Source of the DNA: Acidobacteriota bacterium | GTDB lineage: Bacteria > Acidobacteriota > Terriglobia > Acidiferrales > UBA7541 | Direction: 5' to 3' | DNA length: 36,238 nucleotides | Assembly (NCBI GenBank): GCA_003224085.1 | Contig: QHYK01000097.1 | Span: 1 to 36,238 of the forward strand | In this document: positions 24,828 to 34,321 of the stretch, piece by piece | How positions within the stretch are numbered: the stretch's first letter is position 1 | Layout: every line of letters starts with the position of its first letter | Notes under the pieces: model-generated | Seen by the model: the letters and a program-made list of their open reading frames with translations, nothing else | Told to the model about the DNA's origin: nothing | Database searches by the model: none | Translations under genes and position numbers: made by a program

Positions 24828-25862
24828 ATGGCAAGTACAAAATTAGCAATTGCACCAATGAAGGCGGCACAGATTCCTAGGGCAGGAGGTGACTTCGAGA
24901 TCGTCGAGCGCGAGATTCCTAACCCGGATGTGGGACAGGTGCGCATCAAGGTCCAAGCCTGCGGCATCTGTCACAGTGACGCATTTACGAAAGATGGTAG
25001 TTGGCCTGGGATTCAATATCCCCGTATCCCGGGGCACGAAGTCGTGGGCCTCGTCGACGAACTGGGTGACCGTGTGACCGAGTGGAAGAAGGGACAACGC
25101 GTCGGCGTCGGTTGGCACGGAGGACACGATGGGACGTGCCGAGCGTGCCAACGAGGAGATTTTCGCAACTGCCAAAACCTGAAAGTTCCGGGGATCAGCT
25201 ACGACGGAGGATACCAGCAATATATGGTGGCTCCGGTGGAGGCTGTGGTGGCTATACCCGAAAGTCTAAGCGAGACGGAGGCGGCGCCGCTGCTCTGCGC
25301 CGGCATCACTATGTTCAACTCGCTGCGCCACAGCGGTGCATTCCCCGGCGACCTCGTTGCCATCCAGGGTATTGGCGGCCTTGGTCACTTGGGCATTCAA
25401 TTTGCGCAAAAGTTCGGTTATCAGGTCGCCGCGATTGGGCGCGGGGCTGAGAACGAGCCGCTCGCAAAGAAGCTGGGAGCGAGCGTCTACATCGACAGCA
25501 AATCGACGAATGCAGCGGCAGTGTTGCAAAAACTGGGCGGCGCACGAGTGGTGGTGGCTACAGCCCCGAGTTCAAAAGCAATGTCAGAGCTGATCGGCGG
25601 GCTGGGACCAAATGGGAAGCTCATGGTGATCGGTGCGGCTTTCGATCCCATTGAGGTAACACCGGTACAACTCATTATTGGCAGCCGATCCATTCAGGGC
25701 TGGGCGTCGGGCACGACAGCGGATGAGGATGAGACTCTGCGTTTCGCCGAGCTGACCGGCGTGCGCCCGATGATTGAGACCTACCCGCTCGAAAAGGCGG
25801 CCGAAGCTTACGCACGAATGCTGAGCGGCAAGGCACAGTTCCGCGTCGTTCTGACGATGTGA
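24828..25862 (+). CDS. Zinc-dependent alcohol dehydrogenase (MDR family)
   Basis: 344 residues oxidising alcohols or reducing aldehydes with NAD(P). Catalytic zinc ligands: Cys45 (ACGICHSD), His70-Glu71 (PGHE) and Cys157 (LLCAG). Nucleotide-binding motif GIGGLGHLGIQFA. The structural-zinc loop reads GGHDGTCRACQRGDFRNC: three Cys (104, 107, 115), with Asp101 where the first Cys normally lies, so structural zinc binding may be altered. Start ATG 24828 has AAAAGGAGG upstream; the longer frame from 24759 is less likely. Follows the broken SDR in the operator-B cluster. Confidence 0.92.
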   Translation: MASTKLAIAPMKAAQIPRAGGDFEIVEREIPNPDVGQVRIKVQACGICHSDAFTKDGSWPGIQYPRIPGHEVVGLVDELGDRVTEWKKGQRVGVGWHGGHDGTCRACQRGDFRNCQNLKVPGISYDGGYQQYMVAPVEAVVAIPESLSETEAAPLLCAGITMFNSLRHSGAFPGDLVAIQGIGGLGHLGIQFAQKFGYQVAAIGRGAENEPLAKKLGASVYIDSKSTNAAAVLQKLGGARVVVATAPSSKAMSELIGGLGPNGKLMVIGAAFDPIEVTPVQLIIGSRSIQGWASGTTADEDETLRFAELTGVRPMIETYPLEKAAEAYARMLSGKAQFRVVLTM

Positions 25863-25893
25863 AGTTGCCCAAGACGAAGAAAAGGAGAGTCCC

Positions 25894-25989
25894 ATCGAAC
25901 ACGCGACTTTTTGTCGCACGACGCAGATCGATGGGCTCTCCGTCTTTTACGGAGAGGCCTGCCCGAAAGACGCGCCGACGCTCCCGTGT
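25894..25989 (+). pseudogene. Relic: N-terminal fragment of a dehalogenase-like alpha/beta hydrolase
   Basis: The frame reads IEHATFCRTTQIDGLSVFYG then EACPKDAPTLPC, aligning with residues of the intact hydrolase at 18025 just after its signal peptide (VKHTTFYRTIQVDGLSIFYREVGPKDAPTLLLLHG). It has AAAAGGAG upstream, but ATC where the start codon should be. The match ends just before the HG oxyanion motif, where unrelated sequence leading into the transposase relic begins. Confidence 0.8.
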
Positions 25990-26127
25990 GGTCAAAAAAC
26001 TCGAACGGCTTGAAATGGCGTGGCTTAGGATTTTGCACGGGCTCCCTTTTCGAATGGGGTTCTCCGACCCAGAAACAGCGCCTACAATCTTGCCTTCACG
26101 AAGTTATAGATTACCGGGGAATCCAAA

Positions 26128-26825
26128 ATGCTTTGGGCGCGCTTGCTTGCCTATGTCACCGGAACAGTGAATCAAGAACTCCGGGTCGAATGGCTCTGGA
26201 GGACGTGGCGGCAACGGCCAAGCCCGAAACGATTCTGGGTGGTATCGAAAGCTCATCGCAAACAAATTTGATGGGTCGAAATTGCGTCGAAGTATAGGGC
26301 GCCCAAAAATAGATCAGGAAACAGAACGCCTGGTCTTGCAGATGGCGAGGGAAAACCCGAGCTGGGGGCTACGATCGGATCGTAGGTGCCTTGGCAAATC
26401 TAGGCCATCGTCTATCGGATCAGACAGTGGGCAACGTCCTCCGTCGCCACGGCATTTCTCCCGCGCCGAAGCGAAAACAATTGATCTCATGGAGGAACTT
26501 TATCCGCGCACACCGGGACGTCTTGGTGGTCATGGACTTCTTCACGACGGAAGTCCTAACGCTCAAAGGGTTGACGACCTACTATGTGCTGTTCTTCATC
26601 CACTTGGAGACTCGCCGGGTGAACTTGGTAGGATTCACGCCGTACCCGGATCAGGAGTGGATGGAGCAGCAGGCGCGAAACATGACTATGGAGGAGTGGG
26701 GATGCCTGAGAGGCTGTCGCTATCTGCTGCATGACCGAGATGCGATGTTCTGCCAATCATTTCGAGAACTGATCAAGACGGGAAGCGTGAATCCGCTTCG
26801 ATTGCCAGCAAGAAGCCCGCATTAG
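26128..26825 (+). pseudogene. Degraded DDE (rve integrase-core) transposase
   Basis: Pieces in several frames: [18 protein letters not shown] at 26128 (N-terminus), then, after an internal deletion, [42 protein letters not shown], and from about 26370 a longer frame with [70 protein letters not shown] (first Asp of the DDE triad) and [11 protein letters not shown] (second Asp). It ends at LRLPARSPH, before the NAYAERW segment that carries the final Glu. At least two frameshifts, one deletion and a 3' truncation. I could not find terminal inverted repeats or target duplications. Confidence 0.82.
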
Positions 26826-26830
26826 AACGC

Positions 26831-29095
<2,265 letters not shown>

Positions 29096-29224
29096 TTAGT
29101 CAAAATTGAATCAAAAGAACTGTGGCGCATTGCCAGCCCATCTTGGCTTTCTACTCGGACAATCACTGGTGGCCGCGGTCGGTGACGCGCGCGCCGTTCA
29201 TCCGGTTTTTACCGCCTTCGAAAC

Positions 29225-29650
29225 CTAACGGGAAGCGCGCCGCGGAGCGCACTTCGTGCAGAGCCCCCTGAAGATGAGTTCGCATTCGCGAAGAATCCGC
29301 TTGCCGAGGGTGCGCGAAGCAGGCCTGGGGACGTCGTACCACGCCAGATCCTCGACATTGCCACAACGGTCGCAGATGAAGTGGTGGTGCCGGACACCTT
29401 TCGCATCGAACCGCGCAGCGCGGCCCTCCACGGCCACTTCCCGCACCAATCCCGCCAGCACCAGGTCCCGCAGATTGTTATAAGTCGTGGCCCTTGAAGA
29501 GGGCGGATCCACGCGATTCACGGCTTTGAAGATTTCCGCGGCCGTGGGATGCCCGTTGCATTCCATCAAGAATGCCATCACGGCGTAGCGCTGAGGAGTG
29601 CACCGCAACCCGCTGTCGTCGAAGGACCGTTTAATCACCTCGGCGTCCAT
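29225..29650 (-). CDS. perR: PerR-like peroxide-sensing Fur-family repressor
   Basis: 141 residues. Winged-helix N-terminus (GLRCTPQRYAVMAFL, RATTYNNLRDLVLAGLV) and metal-binding C-terminus. All five ligands of the PerR regulatory metal site are present with one constant offset from Bacillus subtilis PerR: His34, Asp82, His88, His90, Asp101. The structural zinc cysteines are Cys93/Cys96 and Cys131/Cys134. Metal-catalysed oxidation of these His residues would release DNA on peroxide exposure. It precedes katG, its expected target. A Fur/PerR-type inverted repeat overlaps its own promoter, so autoregulation is likely. The start at 29650 gives the standard N-terminus but has no ribosome binding site. 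Confidence 0.9.
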   Translation of the reverse strand: MDAEVIKRSFDDSGLRCTPQRYAVMAFLMECNGHPTAAEIFKAVNRVDPPSSRATTYNNLRDLVLAGLVREVAVEGRAARFDAKGVRHHHFICDRCGNVEDLAWYDVPRPASRTLGKRILRECELIFRGLCTKCAPRRASR

Positions 29651-29656
29651 AACTGG

Positions 29657-29673
29657 ATTAGATTATGTCTAAT
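29657..29673. promoter_or_regulatory. Putative PerR/Fur box
   Basis: ATTAGA-N5-TCTAAT, 6-bp perfect arms, AT-rich like known PerR boxes. It overlaps the predicted -10 element of the perR promoter and lies 7 bp from the start codon, where a bound repressor would block transcription. Confidence 0.55.
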
Positions 29674-29688
29674 ATGAGATTTTGTCAA
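29660..29688 (-). promoter_or_regulatory. Sigma-70-type promoter of perR (near-leaderless)
   Basis: On the minus strand: -35 TTGACA (29688-29683), 17-nt spacer, -10 TAATCT (29665-29660). The expected transcription start, 7 nt after the -10 box, is about 29653, only 3 nt before the ATG at 29650. That explains the missing ribosome binding site. Confidence 0.6.
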
Positions 29689-29789
29689 GACTTATGCGTT
29701 TGGTTGTGCGAGCAGCAGACTCCTTGTGGCTAGTCCCGGGCAGCGAGTCTGGTGATGAGCAATACCAGCTGAATCGGCAAACACTCGTT

Positions 29790-29806
29790 TTGTCAAATAT
29801 TGACAA
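29790..29806. promoter_or_regulatory. Palindromic operator upstream of the parDE locus
   Basis: TTGTCAA-ATA-TTGACAA: 7-bp perfect arms, 53 bp upstream of the antitoxin start. Its right arm contains a consensus -35 hexamer (TTGACA). ParD-type antitoxins repress their own operon at such palindromes. Confidence 0.45.
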
Positions 29807-29859
29807 GCTTTGCCAATAGCGCCATTCTTTAATTGACCAAAGTTCCGAGGTTTCCTGCT

Positions 29860-30123
29860 ATGCCCATGAATATCAGCCTTACCCCCCACCTTGAGGAGAT
29901 GATCCGTGAGAAGATCGCCTCCGGGTCTTATAACTCTGCCAGCGAGGTCGTCCGTGAAGCGTTGCGCCTCTTGGAGCAAGCAGATCAATTTCGAGCCCTG
30001 AAAATGCAAAAGCTGCGCGAGGATATGCGCGAAGGCTTGGACAGCGGACCTTCCACGGTGTTTGACCCCCAAGAAATCAAACGTGTTGCCCGCCAGAAGA
30101 AATCGGCAAAGAATACGAAATAG
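29860..30123 (+). CDS. parD: ParD-family ribbon-helix-helix antitoxin
   Basis: About 87 residues. N-terminal ribbon-helix-helix DNA-binding domain (MNISLTPHLEEMIREKIASGSYNSASEVVREALRLLEQAD, about 3-42), followed by a charged helical tail (LKMQKLREDMREGL) that would wrap the toxin. ATG 29860 (or 29866) is preferred to ATG 29833, because ParD proteins start just before the beta-strand. It ends directly at the toxin gene's GTG start (TAG GTG), the usual tight coupling of parDE pairs. The partner toxin is frameshifted, so the antitoxin is an orphan in this sequence. Confidence 0.85.
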   Translation: MPMNISLTPHLEEMIREKIASGSYNSASEVVREALRLLEQADQFRALKMQKLREDMREGLDSGPSTVFDPQEIKRVARQKKSAKNTK

Positions 30124-30445
30124 GTGTCCCAACTCCGCATCAGCCCCCACGCAAGCGCGGATTTAATCGAGATTTGGAGCTACACTGCGGATGATAGCGT
30201 GGCGAATGCCGACGCGTTTATCGACAGACTTTACGAAACGCTTCAAGTGCTGGACCGCCAGCCCGGCTCGGGGCGCCGCCGCGAAGAGGTAGCTCCAGGA
30301 TTGCAAAGGGTTTCCCTTTGGCCGCTACGTCATTTTCTATCATGCTTTGGCGGACGCGATCGAAATTGTCCGTGTCTTGCACGGCGCTCGTGACATCGAG
30401 AGTATTTTTGAAGCCCACGCAAGGGATTTCGATCCGAACCGGTAA
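30124..30445 (+). pseudogene. parE: ParE-family toxin, frameshifted
   Basis: RelE/ParE-fold toxin that, when intact, poisons DNA gyrase or the ribosome. The first frame gives RISPHASADLIEIWSYTADDSVANADAFIDRLYETLQVLDRQPGSGRRREEVAPGLQR. After one extra base in AAAGGGTTTCCC (about 30306-30318) the family sequence continues in another frame: FPFGRYVIFYHALADAIEIVRVLHGARDIESIF, ending at TAA 30443. Joined, it has the normal ~107 residues. A homopolymer-rich site makes a sequencing indel possible, but toxin inactivation is also common. Start GTG 30124. Confidence 0.82.
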
Positions 30446-30878
30446 GCGTATTGCCTGGAACCTGAAACTCTGGAGAAAGCCGGAGGCCAACCCTTGTGCG
30501 CATACGTCAGCAACCCCAAGACAAACTGTGGGTCGCACTTTACAAACAGGTCCTGAAAAGTGGGGGTCGCGGTAGGGACGCGAGTTGACCGGACGCCCCC
30601 CACAGTCGGGTAGGACGGTGGGGCGTAGCGGGCTTCGAATGGTCCCTATCGAAAATGCTATCCGGCGTTAACGTCCTTGAAATCAGCGACATTCAAGATC
30701 AAGAAGATGAAACTGAGGCGCCGGCCGTTCCGAATGTAACGATGTTACATTCCGTAGAAAACAGCGGAATAGAGTTTTTGCGCACCACACAGGCAACCGT
30801 AGTTCTTCACTTCCTTCTCGAAGGATTGACGCTTCATTTTGGCGAATGGCATGATGACAGTCCGAAAACAGCAACGAG
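30446..30878. other. Intergenic region upstream of the CRTAC1 gene
   Basis: About 430 bp without a gene I can support. A 75-codon plus frame (30655-30882) has no recognisable domain and overlaps the 21-bp palindrome at 30732-30752. The region presumably holds the promoter of the downstream gene. Confidence 0.45.
30732..30752. promoter_or_regulatory. 21-bp perfect palindrome, likely operator
   Basis: GAATGTAAC-GAT-GTTACATTC: 9-bp perfect arms, 126 bp upstream of the CRTAC1 start. No T-tract follows. The TGTAAC/GTTACA half-sites could suit a BlaI-, GntR- or CRP-like dimer; the regulator is unknown. Confidence 0.5.
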
Positions 30879-32576
30879 ATGAAGCTCAAAGACAAGACCA
30901 GCCGCAGGCAGTTTCTTGCCTCCGGCCTCGGGGCTTTTTTGCCTCTGGACCAGAGGCACAACGCCGTCCCAAGTAGCGTTGCCTCTCTGAGCCCCATTCG
31001 CTTCCGGAATGTGGCCGACAGCGCCGGGTTGCACTTCGTTCTCGAGAATCACGCCACTCCCCAAAAGCACCTCATCGAAAGCATGGCTGGCGGAGTGGCG
31101 GCCTTTGATTACAACAACGACGGCTTGACGGACGTCTTTTTTACCAACGGCGCGAGCATTCCGTCCCTCCAAAAGGACTCCCCCAAGTACTTTAATCGCC
31201 TCTTTCGCAACGAAGGCGGTATGCGCTTCACGGACGTCACCGAAGAGGCCGGCGTGGCGGGGATCGGCTACTCGATGGGCGCGGCCGCCGGAGATTACGA
31301 CAACGACGGCCACGTGGACCTTTTCGTGGCTGGCGTTTTCCGAAACACCTTGTATCACAACCGCGGCGACGGACACTTCGTGGATGTCACGGAAAAGGCG
31401 GGAATCAAAAGCGACAAGTGGGCCGTAGCCGCGGGGTGGTTTGACTACAACAATGACGGGCTGCTGGACCTGTTCGTCGTGAATTACGCTTCCTGGTCAC
31501 CGAGCTACAATCGTTTCTGCGGCGACGCTTCGCGCAACCTGCGAGTTTATTGCCACCCGACGTACTTCGAGGGCCTCACCAACACGCTTTACCGCAACCG
31601 GGGAGATGGGACGTTTGAAGATGTCTCCGAGCGCGCCGGGATCGCCCAGCACCACGGCCGGGGCATGAGCCTGGCCTTCGCCGATTATGACAACGACGGC
31701 TTTATGGATATCTTCGTGACCAACGACAACCAGGAGAATTTCCTGTTTCATAACCGCGGCGACGGGACCTTTGAGGAAGTCGGAGTAATGGCGGGCGTGG
31801 CTTTGCTGAACAGTGGCAAGCCCGTCTCCAGCATGGGGACGGATTTTCGGGATTACGACAACGACGGCCGTCCGGACATCACCGTCGTAGATCTGGCGAA
31901 CGAGACGTTCCCGCTTTTTCATAACCTCGGGGGCGGCCTGTTCGAAGACGCGACTTACCGCACACGCCTCTCGGTCCTCACGCTCGAGCGCAGCGGCTGG
32001 AGCACGGGCTTCTTCGACCTCAACAATGACGGATGGAAAGACCTGTTCACCACCTGCTCGCACGTTGACGACAACGTGGAGATGTTCCAAGCCACGCGAT
32101 ATAAGCAGCCAAACAGCATTTTTGCGAATCTCGGAGACGGGACCTTCTGGGACGTATCGGCTCAGGCAGGCGAGGATTTTCAGGTGCCGCGCCCGCATCG
32201 CGGCTGCGCTTTCGCGGACTTCAATAACGATGGCAAAATCGACGTTGTTGTGGTTTCTCTTCAGGATCGGGCGGAGCTCTGGGAGAACGTCAGCCCGCGT
32301 CCAAACCATTGGATCATCCTCAAGCTCACCGGAACCAAGAGCAATCGCGACGGGATTGGCGCGCGTGTGCGCATCGACAAACAGTGTAACCACATGAGCA
32401 GCTCCTGCGGATACGCCTCCTCGAGTCATTTTGGAGTACATTTCGGGCTGGGGAAGCTTGAAAAGATTCCCAGCGTCGAAATCCGATGGCCGAGCGGCAC
32501 GGTCCAGGTCCTCCGAGACGTACAAGCCAACCAAATTCTTGAGGTTCGGGAACCAAGAAGCTCAGAGCGGATTTAG
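30879..32576 (+). CDS. Tat-exported CRTAC1 family protein (FG-GAP/VCBS repeats, ASPIC/UnbV C-terminus)
   Basis: 565 residues. A twin-arginine signal (SRRQFLASGLGAFLPL, about 8-23) directs it across the inner membrane. The body is a beta-propeller of FG-GAP/VCBS-like repeats, each with a calcium-binding loop such as DYNNDGLTDVFF, DYDNDGHVDLFV, DYNNDGLLDLFV, DYDNDGFMDIFV, DYDNDGRPDITV, DLNNDGWKDLFT and DFNNDGKIDVVV. The C-terminus is an ASPIC/UnbV domain (GIGARVRIDK ... SSHFGVHFGLGKLEKIPSVEIRWPSG). Function in bacteria is unknown; carbohydrate or matrix binding is often suggested. It converges on a TPR gene; such pairs are common in Acidobacteriota genomes. Confidence 0.92.
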   Translation: MKLKDKTSRRQFLASGLGAFLPLDQRHNAVPSSVASLSPIRFRNVADSAGLHFVLENHATPQKHLIESMAGGVAAFDYNNDGLTDVFFTNGASIPSLQKDSPKYFNRLFRNEGGMRFTDVTEEAGVAGIGYSMGAAAGDYDNDGHVDLFVAGVFRNTLYHNRGDGHFVDVTEKAGIKSDKWAVAAGWFDYNNDGLLDLFVVNYASWSPSYNRFCGDASRNLRVYCHPTYFEGLTNTLYRNRGDGTFEDVSERAGIAQHHGRGMSLAFADYDNDGFMDIFVTNDNQENFLFHNRGDGTFEEVGVMAGVALLNSGKPVSSMGTDFRDYDNDGRPDITVVDLANETFPLFHNLGGGLFEDATYRTRLSVLTLERSGWSTGFFDLNNDGWKDLFTTCSHVDDNVEMFQATRYKQPNSIFANLGDGTFWDVSAQAGEDFQVPRPHRGCAFADFNNDGKIDVVVVSLQDRAELWENVSPRPNHWIILKLTGTKSNRDGIGARVRIDKQCNHMSSSCGYASSSHFGVHFGLGKLEKIPSVEIRWPSGTVQVLRDVQANQILEVREPRSSERI

Positions 32577-32626
32577 GATGCAGCAAGTCTAGGGGCGTGG
32601 AAAACCGACTGACTGTCGGACTCACC

Positions 32627-34120
32627 TCAAGGTGGTGTGATCCGCATCTCCTGATTGAGGGACTGCTTTTCCGCTTCTTGCTTGCTGTGGATTTCCTGGT
32701 ACTGCTTGAGCGTTTGCCGCGCCAACGCGAGCTGACCATGCGCTTGATAGGCGCGCCCTAACTCGTAATGCAAGCTGCCGTCTTCGTCGACCGATAGGGC
32801 GGCCTTCAAATGAGGGATGGCCTTGTCCGCCTGGCCAAGCGCCAAGTACGTGCGCGCCAGAGAGGCATGCGCCGGCAGCAGCCCCGGATCGTGGTGTACC
32901 GCCTTATGCAAGAAGGGCAGGGCTTCGGCCGGCTTCTGCGATTTCAAGAGGATATCACCGAGATAGTAATTTAGCTCGGAAGATTGCGGTTGAGACTCGA
33001 GCAACTCCTGGAACAGCTCGCGGGCGCGGACGAGGTCGGTCGTTTCGAGAAGCGAAATGGCCAGTTGTTCTTTGATGTAAGTGTCGGCGGGCGAGAACTT
33101 GAGGGCCTCTTGCCAGTGTTTTACTGCCTCCACATATTGCCGGCGCTTAAACTCAATCTTCGCGATCAGCTCTTCGGCGGGCGCGGACGACGGCAGCTCT
33201 GCGAGGTGCGCGTACGCGTCGTGAGCCAGCCGATTGTAGGCGTGCGTGAGCCAAAAAAAGGATTCCGGTGTAGTTTGCCGCTCGGCCGCAGATATTAATT
33301 CAGTGTATTCTCCCGATCGATAATCGCATTCAAGCTCTTCTTGAGCGCAATTCGGAGGGGGCATGTGCCGCTCCCGGTCGTCCTCGAGCGCTGCCCAGTC
33401 CTGGTGCCCGGTTTTTCGGTAGATCTCCGCCACCGCGCCATGAGTGCCGCGCAGGGAGGGCATTTTTTCCTGTGTCTGCCGGTACAGATAGAAGGCGCTA
33501 AACAGCTGCTGGGTATCCAAACGCGACTCGGCTACGAGATCCAACCAATAGGCAGAGCCCGGAGCGAGGTCCGCGAGCTTGTCAAAACTCTTCTGCGCCA
33601 AGCCATCGTAAGCCAGCCCGAGCCCGTACCAGACTTTCGGGTTCCCGGGATCGTAGCGGGAAAGTTTTTCGAAGCTGTCTCGAGCAGGCGCGAATCTCTT
33701 GAGCGCCAAGCGCCCCTCCGCGAGCGCCTCCTGAGCTTCGCGATTCTCAGGTTCGGCCTTGGCTAGCTTCTCCAACGGGGGGAGTGCTCTGGCAGCTTCA
33801 CCCAGATCCAGATAAGTGGTCCCCAGAAAGAGCAAGGCAAGGCCGCTGCTCGGATCAAGCTTCAGAACCTTCTCGAATTCGCCTAGCGCCTCGCGCTTGT
33901 GCCCGGAATAAACCAGTGCCAAACCAAGGTTCATCACGATGCCAGGATTGCCGGGAAGGGCACGAACGAGCTCGCGGTAAATCGGGACCGCTTGTTCGAA
34001 TTGCTGCGCGGCCATCAAGTCTTTGGCGTGGTGCGACTTTTCGGCCAGATCCGGTGACTGCGCAAACAGGGAAGATGCCAGCAAAACAACGGTGCAAGCC
34101 GCGATTAAACAGAATCTCAT
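32627..34120 (-). CDS. Secreted tetratricopeptide-repeat protein
   Basis: 497 residues. A signal peptide (MRFCLIAACTVVLLASSLFAQ) is followed by TPR helices throughout: AKDLMAAQQFEQAVPIYRELVRALPGNPGIVMNLGLALVYSGHKREALGEFEKVLKLDP, and again near the end LGDILLKSQKPAEALPFLHKAVHHDPGLLPAHASLARTYLALGQADKAIPHLKAAL. TPRs mediate protein contacts; no enzymatic domain is seen. No Cys lipobox follows the signal, so a periplasmic rather than lipidated protein is likelier. It ends 50 bp from the convergent CRTAC1 gene; the two are probably functionally linked (inference from common co-occurrence). Confidence 0.9.
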   Translation of the reverse strand: MRFCLIAACTVVLLASSLFAQSPDLAEKSHHAKDLMAAQQFEQAVPIYRELVRALPGNPGIVMNLGLALVYSGHKREALGEFEKVLKLDPSSGLALLFLGTTYLDLGEAARALPPLEKLAKAEPENREAQEALAEGRLALKRFAPARDSFEKLSRYDPGNPKVWYGLGLAYDGLAQKSFDKLADLAPGSAYWLDLVAESRLDTQQLFSAFYLYRQTQEKMPSLRGTHGAVAEIYRKTGHQDWAALEDDRERHMPPPNCAQEELECDYRSGEYTELISAAERQTTPESFFWLTHAYNRLAHDAYAHLAELPSSAPAEELIAKIEFKRRQYVEAVKHWQEALKFSPADTYIKEQLAISLLETTDLVRARELFQELLESQPQSSELNYYLGDILLKSQKPAEALPFLHKAVHHDPGLLPAHASLARTYLALGQADKAIPHLKAALSVDEDGSLHYELGRAYQAHGQLALARQTLKQYQEIHSKQEAEKQSLNQEMRITPP

Positions 34121-34234
34121 GCTGCTTCAATTTGTAGCACGCGGTGTGTGTACCGCACAACCCGCGCTTTTCCCTTTCTGACAGCCGCGGATGGCGCCCG
34201 AGACGGTGACGGGTCGTCTGACCTGCTTGGATCG

Positions 34235-34264
34235 AAAAAAAAGCGGGCACCTTAGGGTGCCCGC
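34235..34264 (-). terminator. Intrinsic terminator of the Oar-like receptor gene
   Basis: On the minus strand: GCGGGCACC, loop CTAA, GGTGCCCGC, then eight T (34242-34235). A 9-bp GC-rich perfect stem with a T8 tract, 57 bp beyond the receptor's stop: textbook form. Confidence 0.92.
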
Positions 34265-34321
34265 TGGCCTGGATTCCCATTTTCTGTGGTCGGAACGCGA
34301 TTGAGCCTTCGCGGCGACGTC

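Noticed and set aside
31497-32534. 345-codon minus-strand frame within the CRTAC1 gene
   Set aside because: Antisense shadow produced by the repeated Asp/Asn-rich calcium-loop codons.
32605-32619. CCGAC-TGACT-GTCGG as a bidirectional terminator between the CRTAC1 and TPR genes
   Set aside because: Only a 5-bp stem and no T-tract on either strand; too weak to call.
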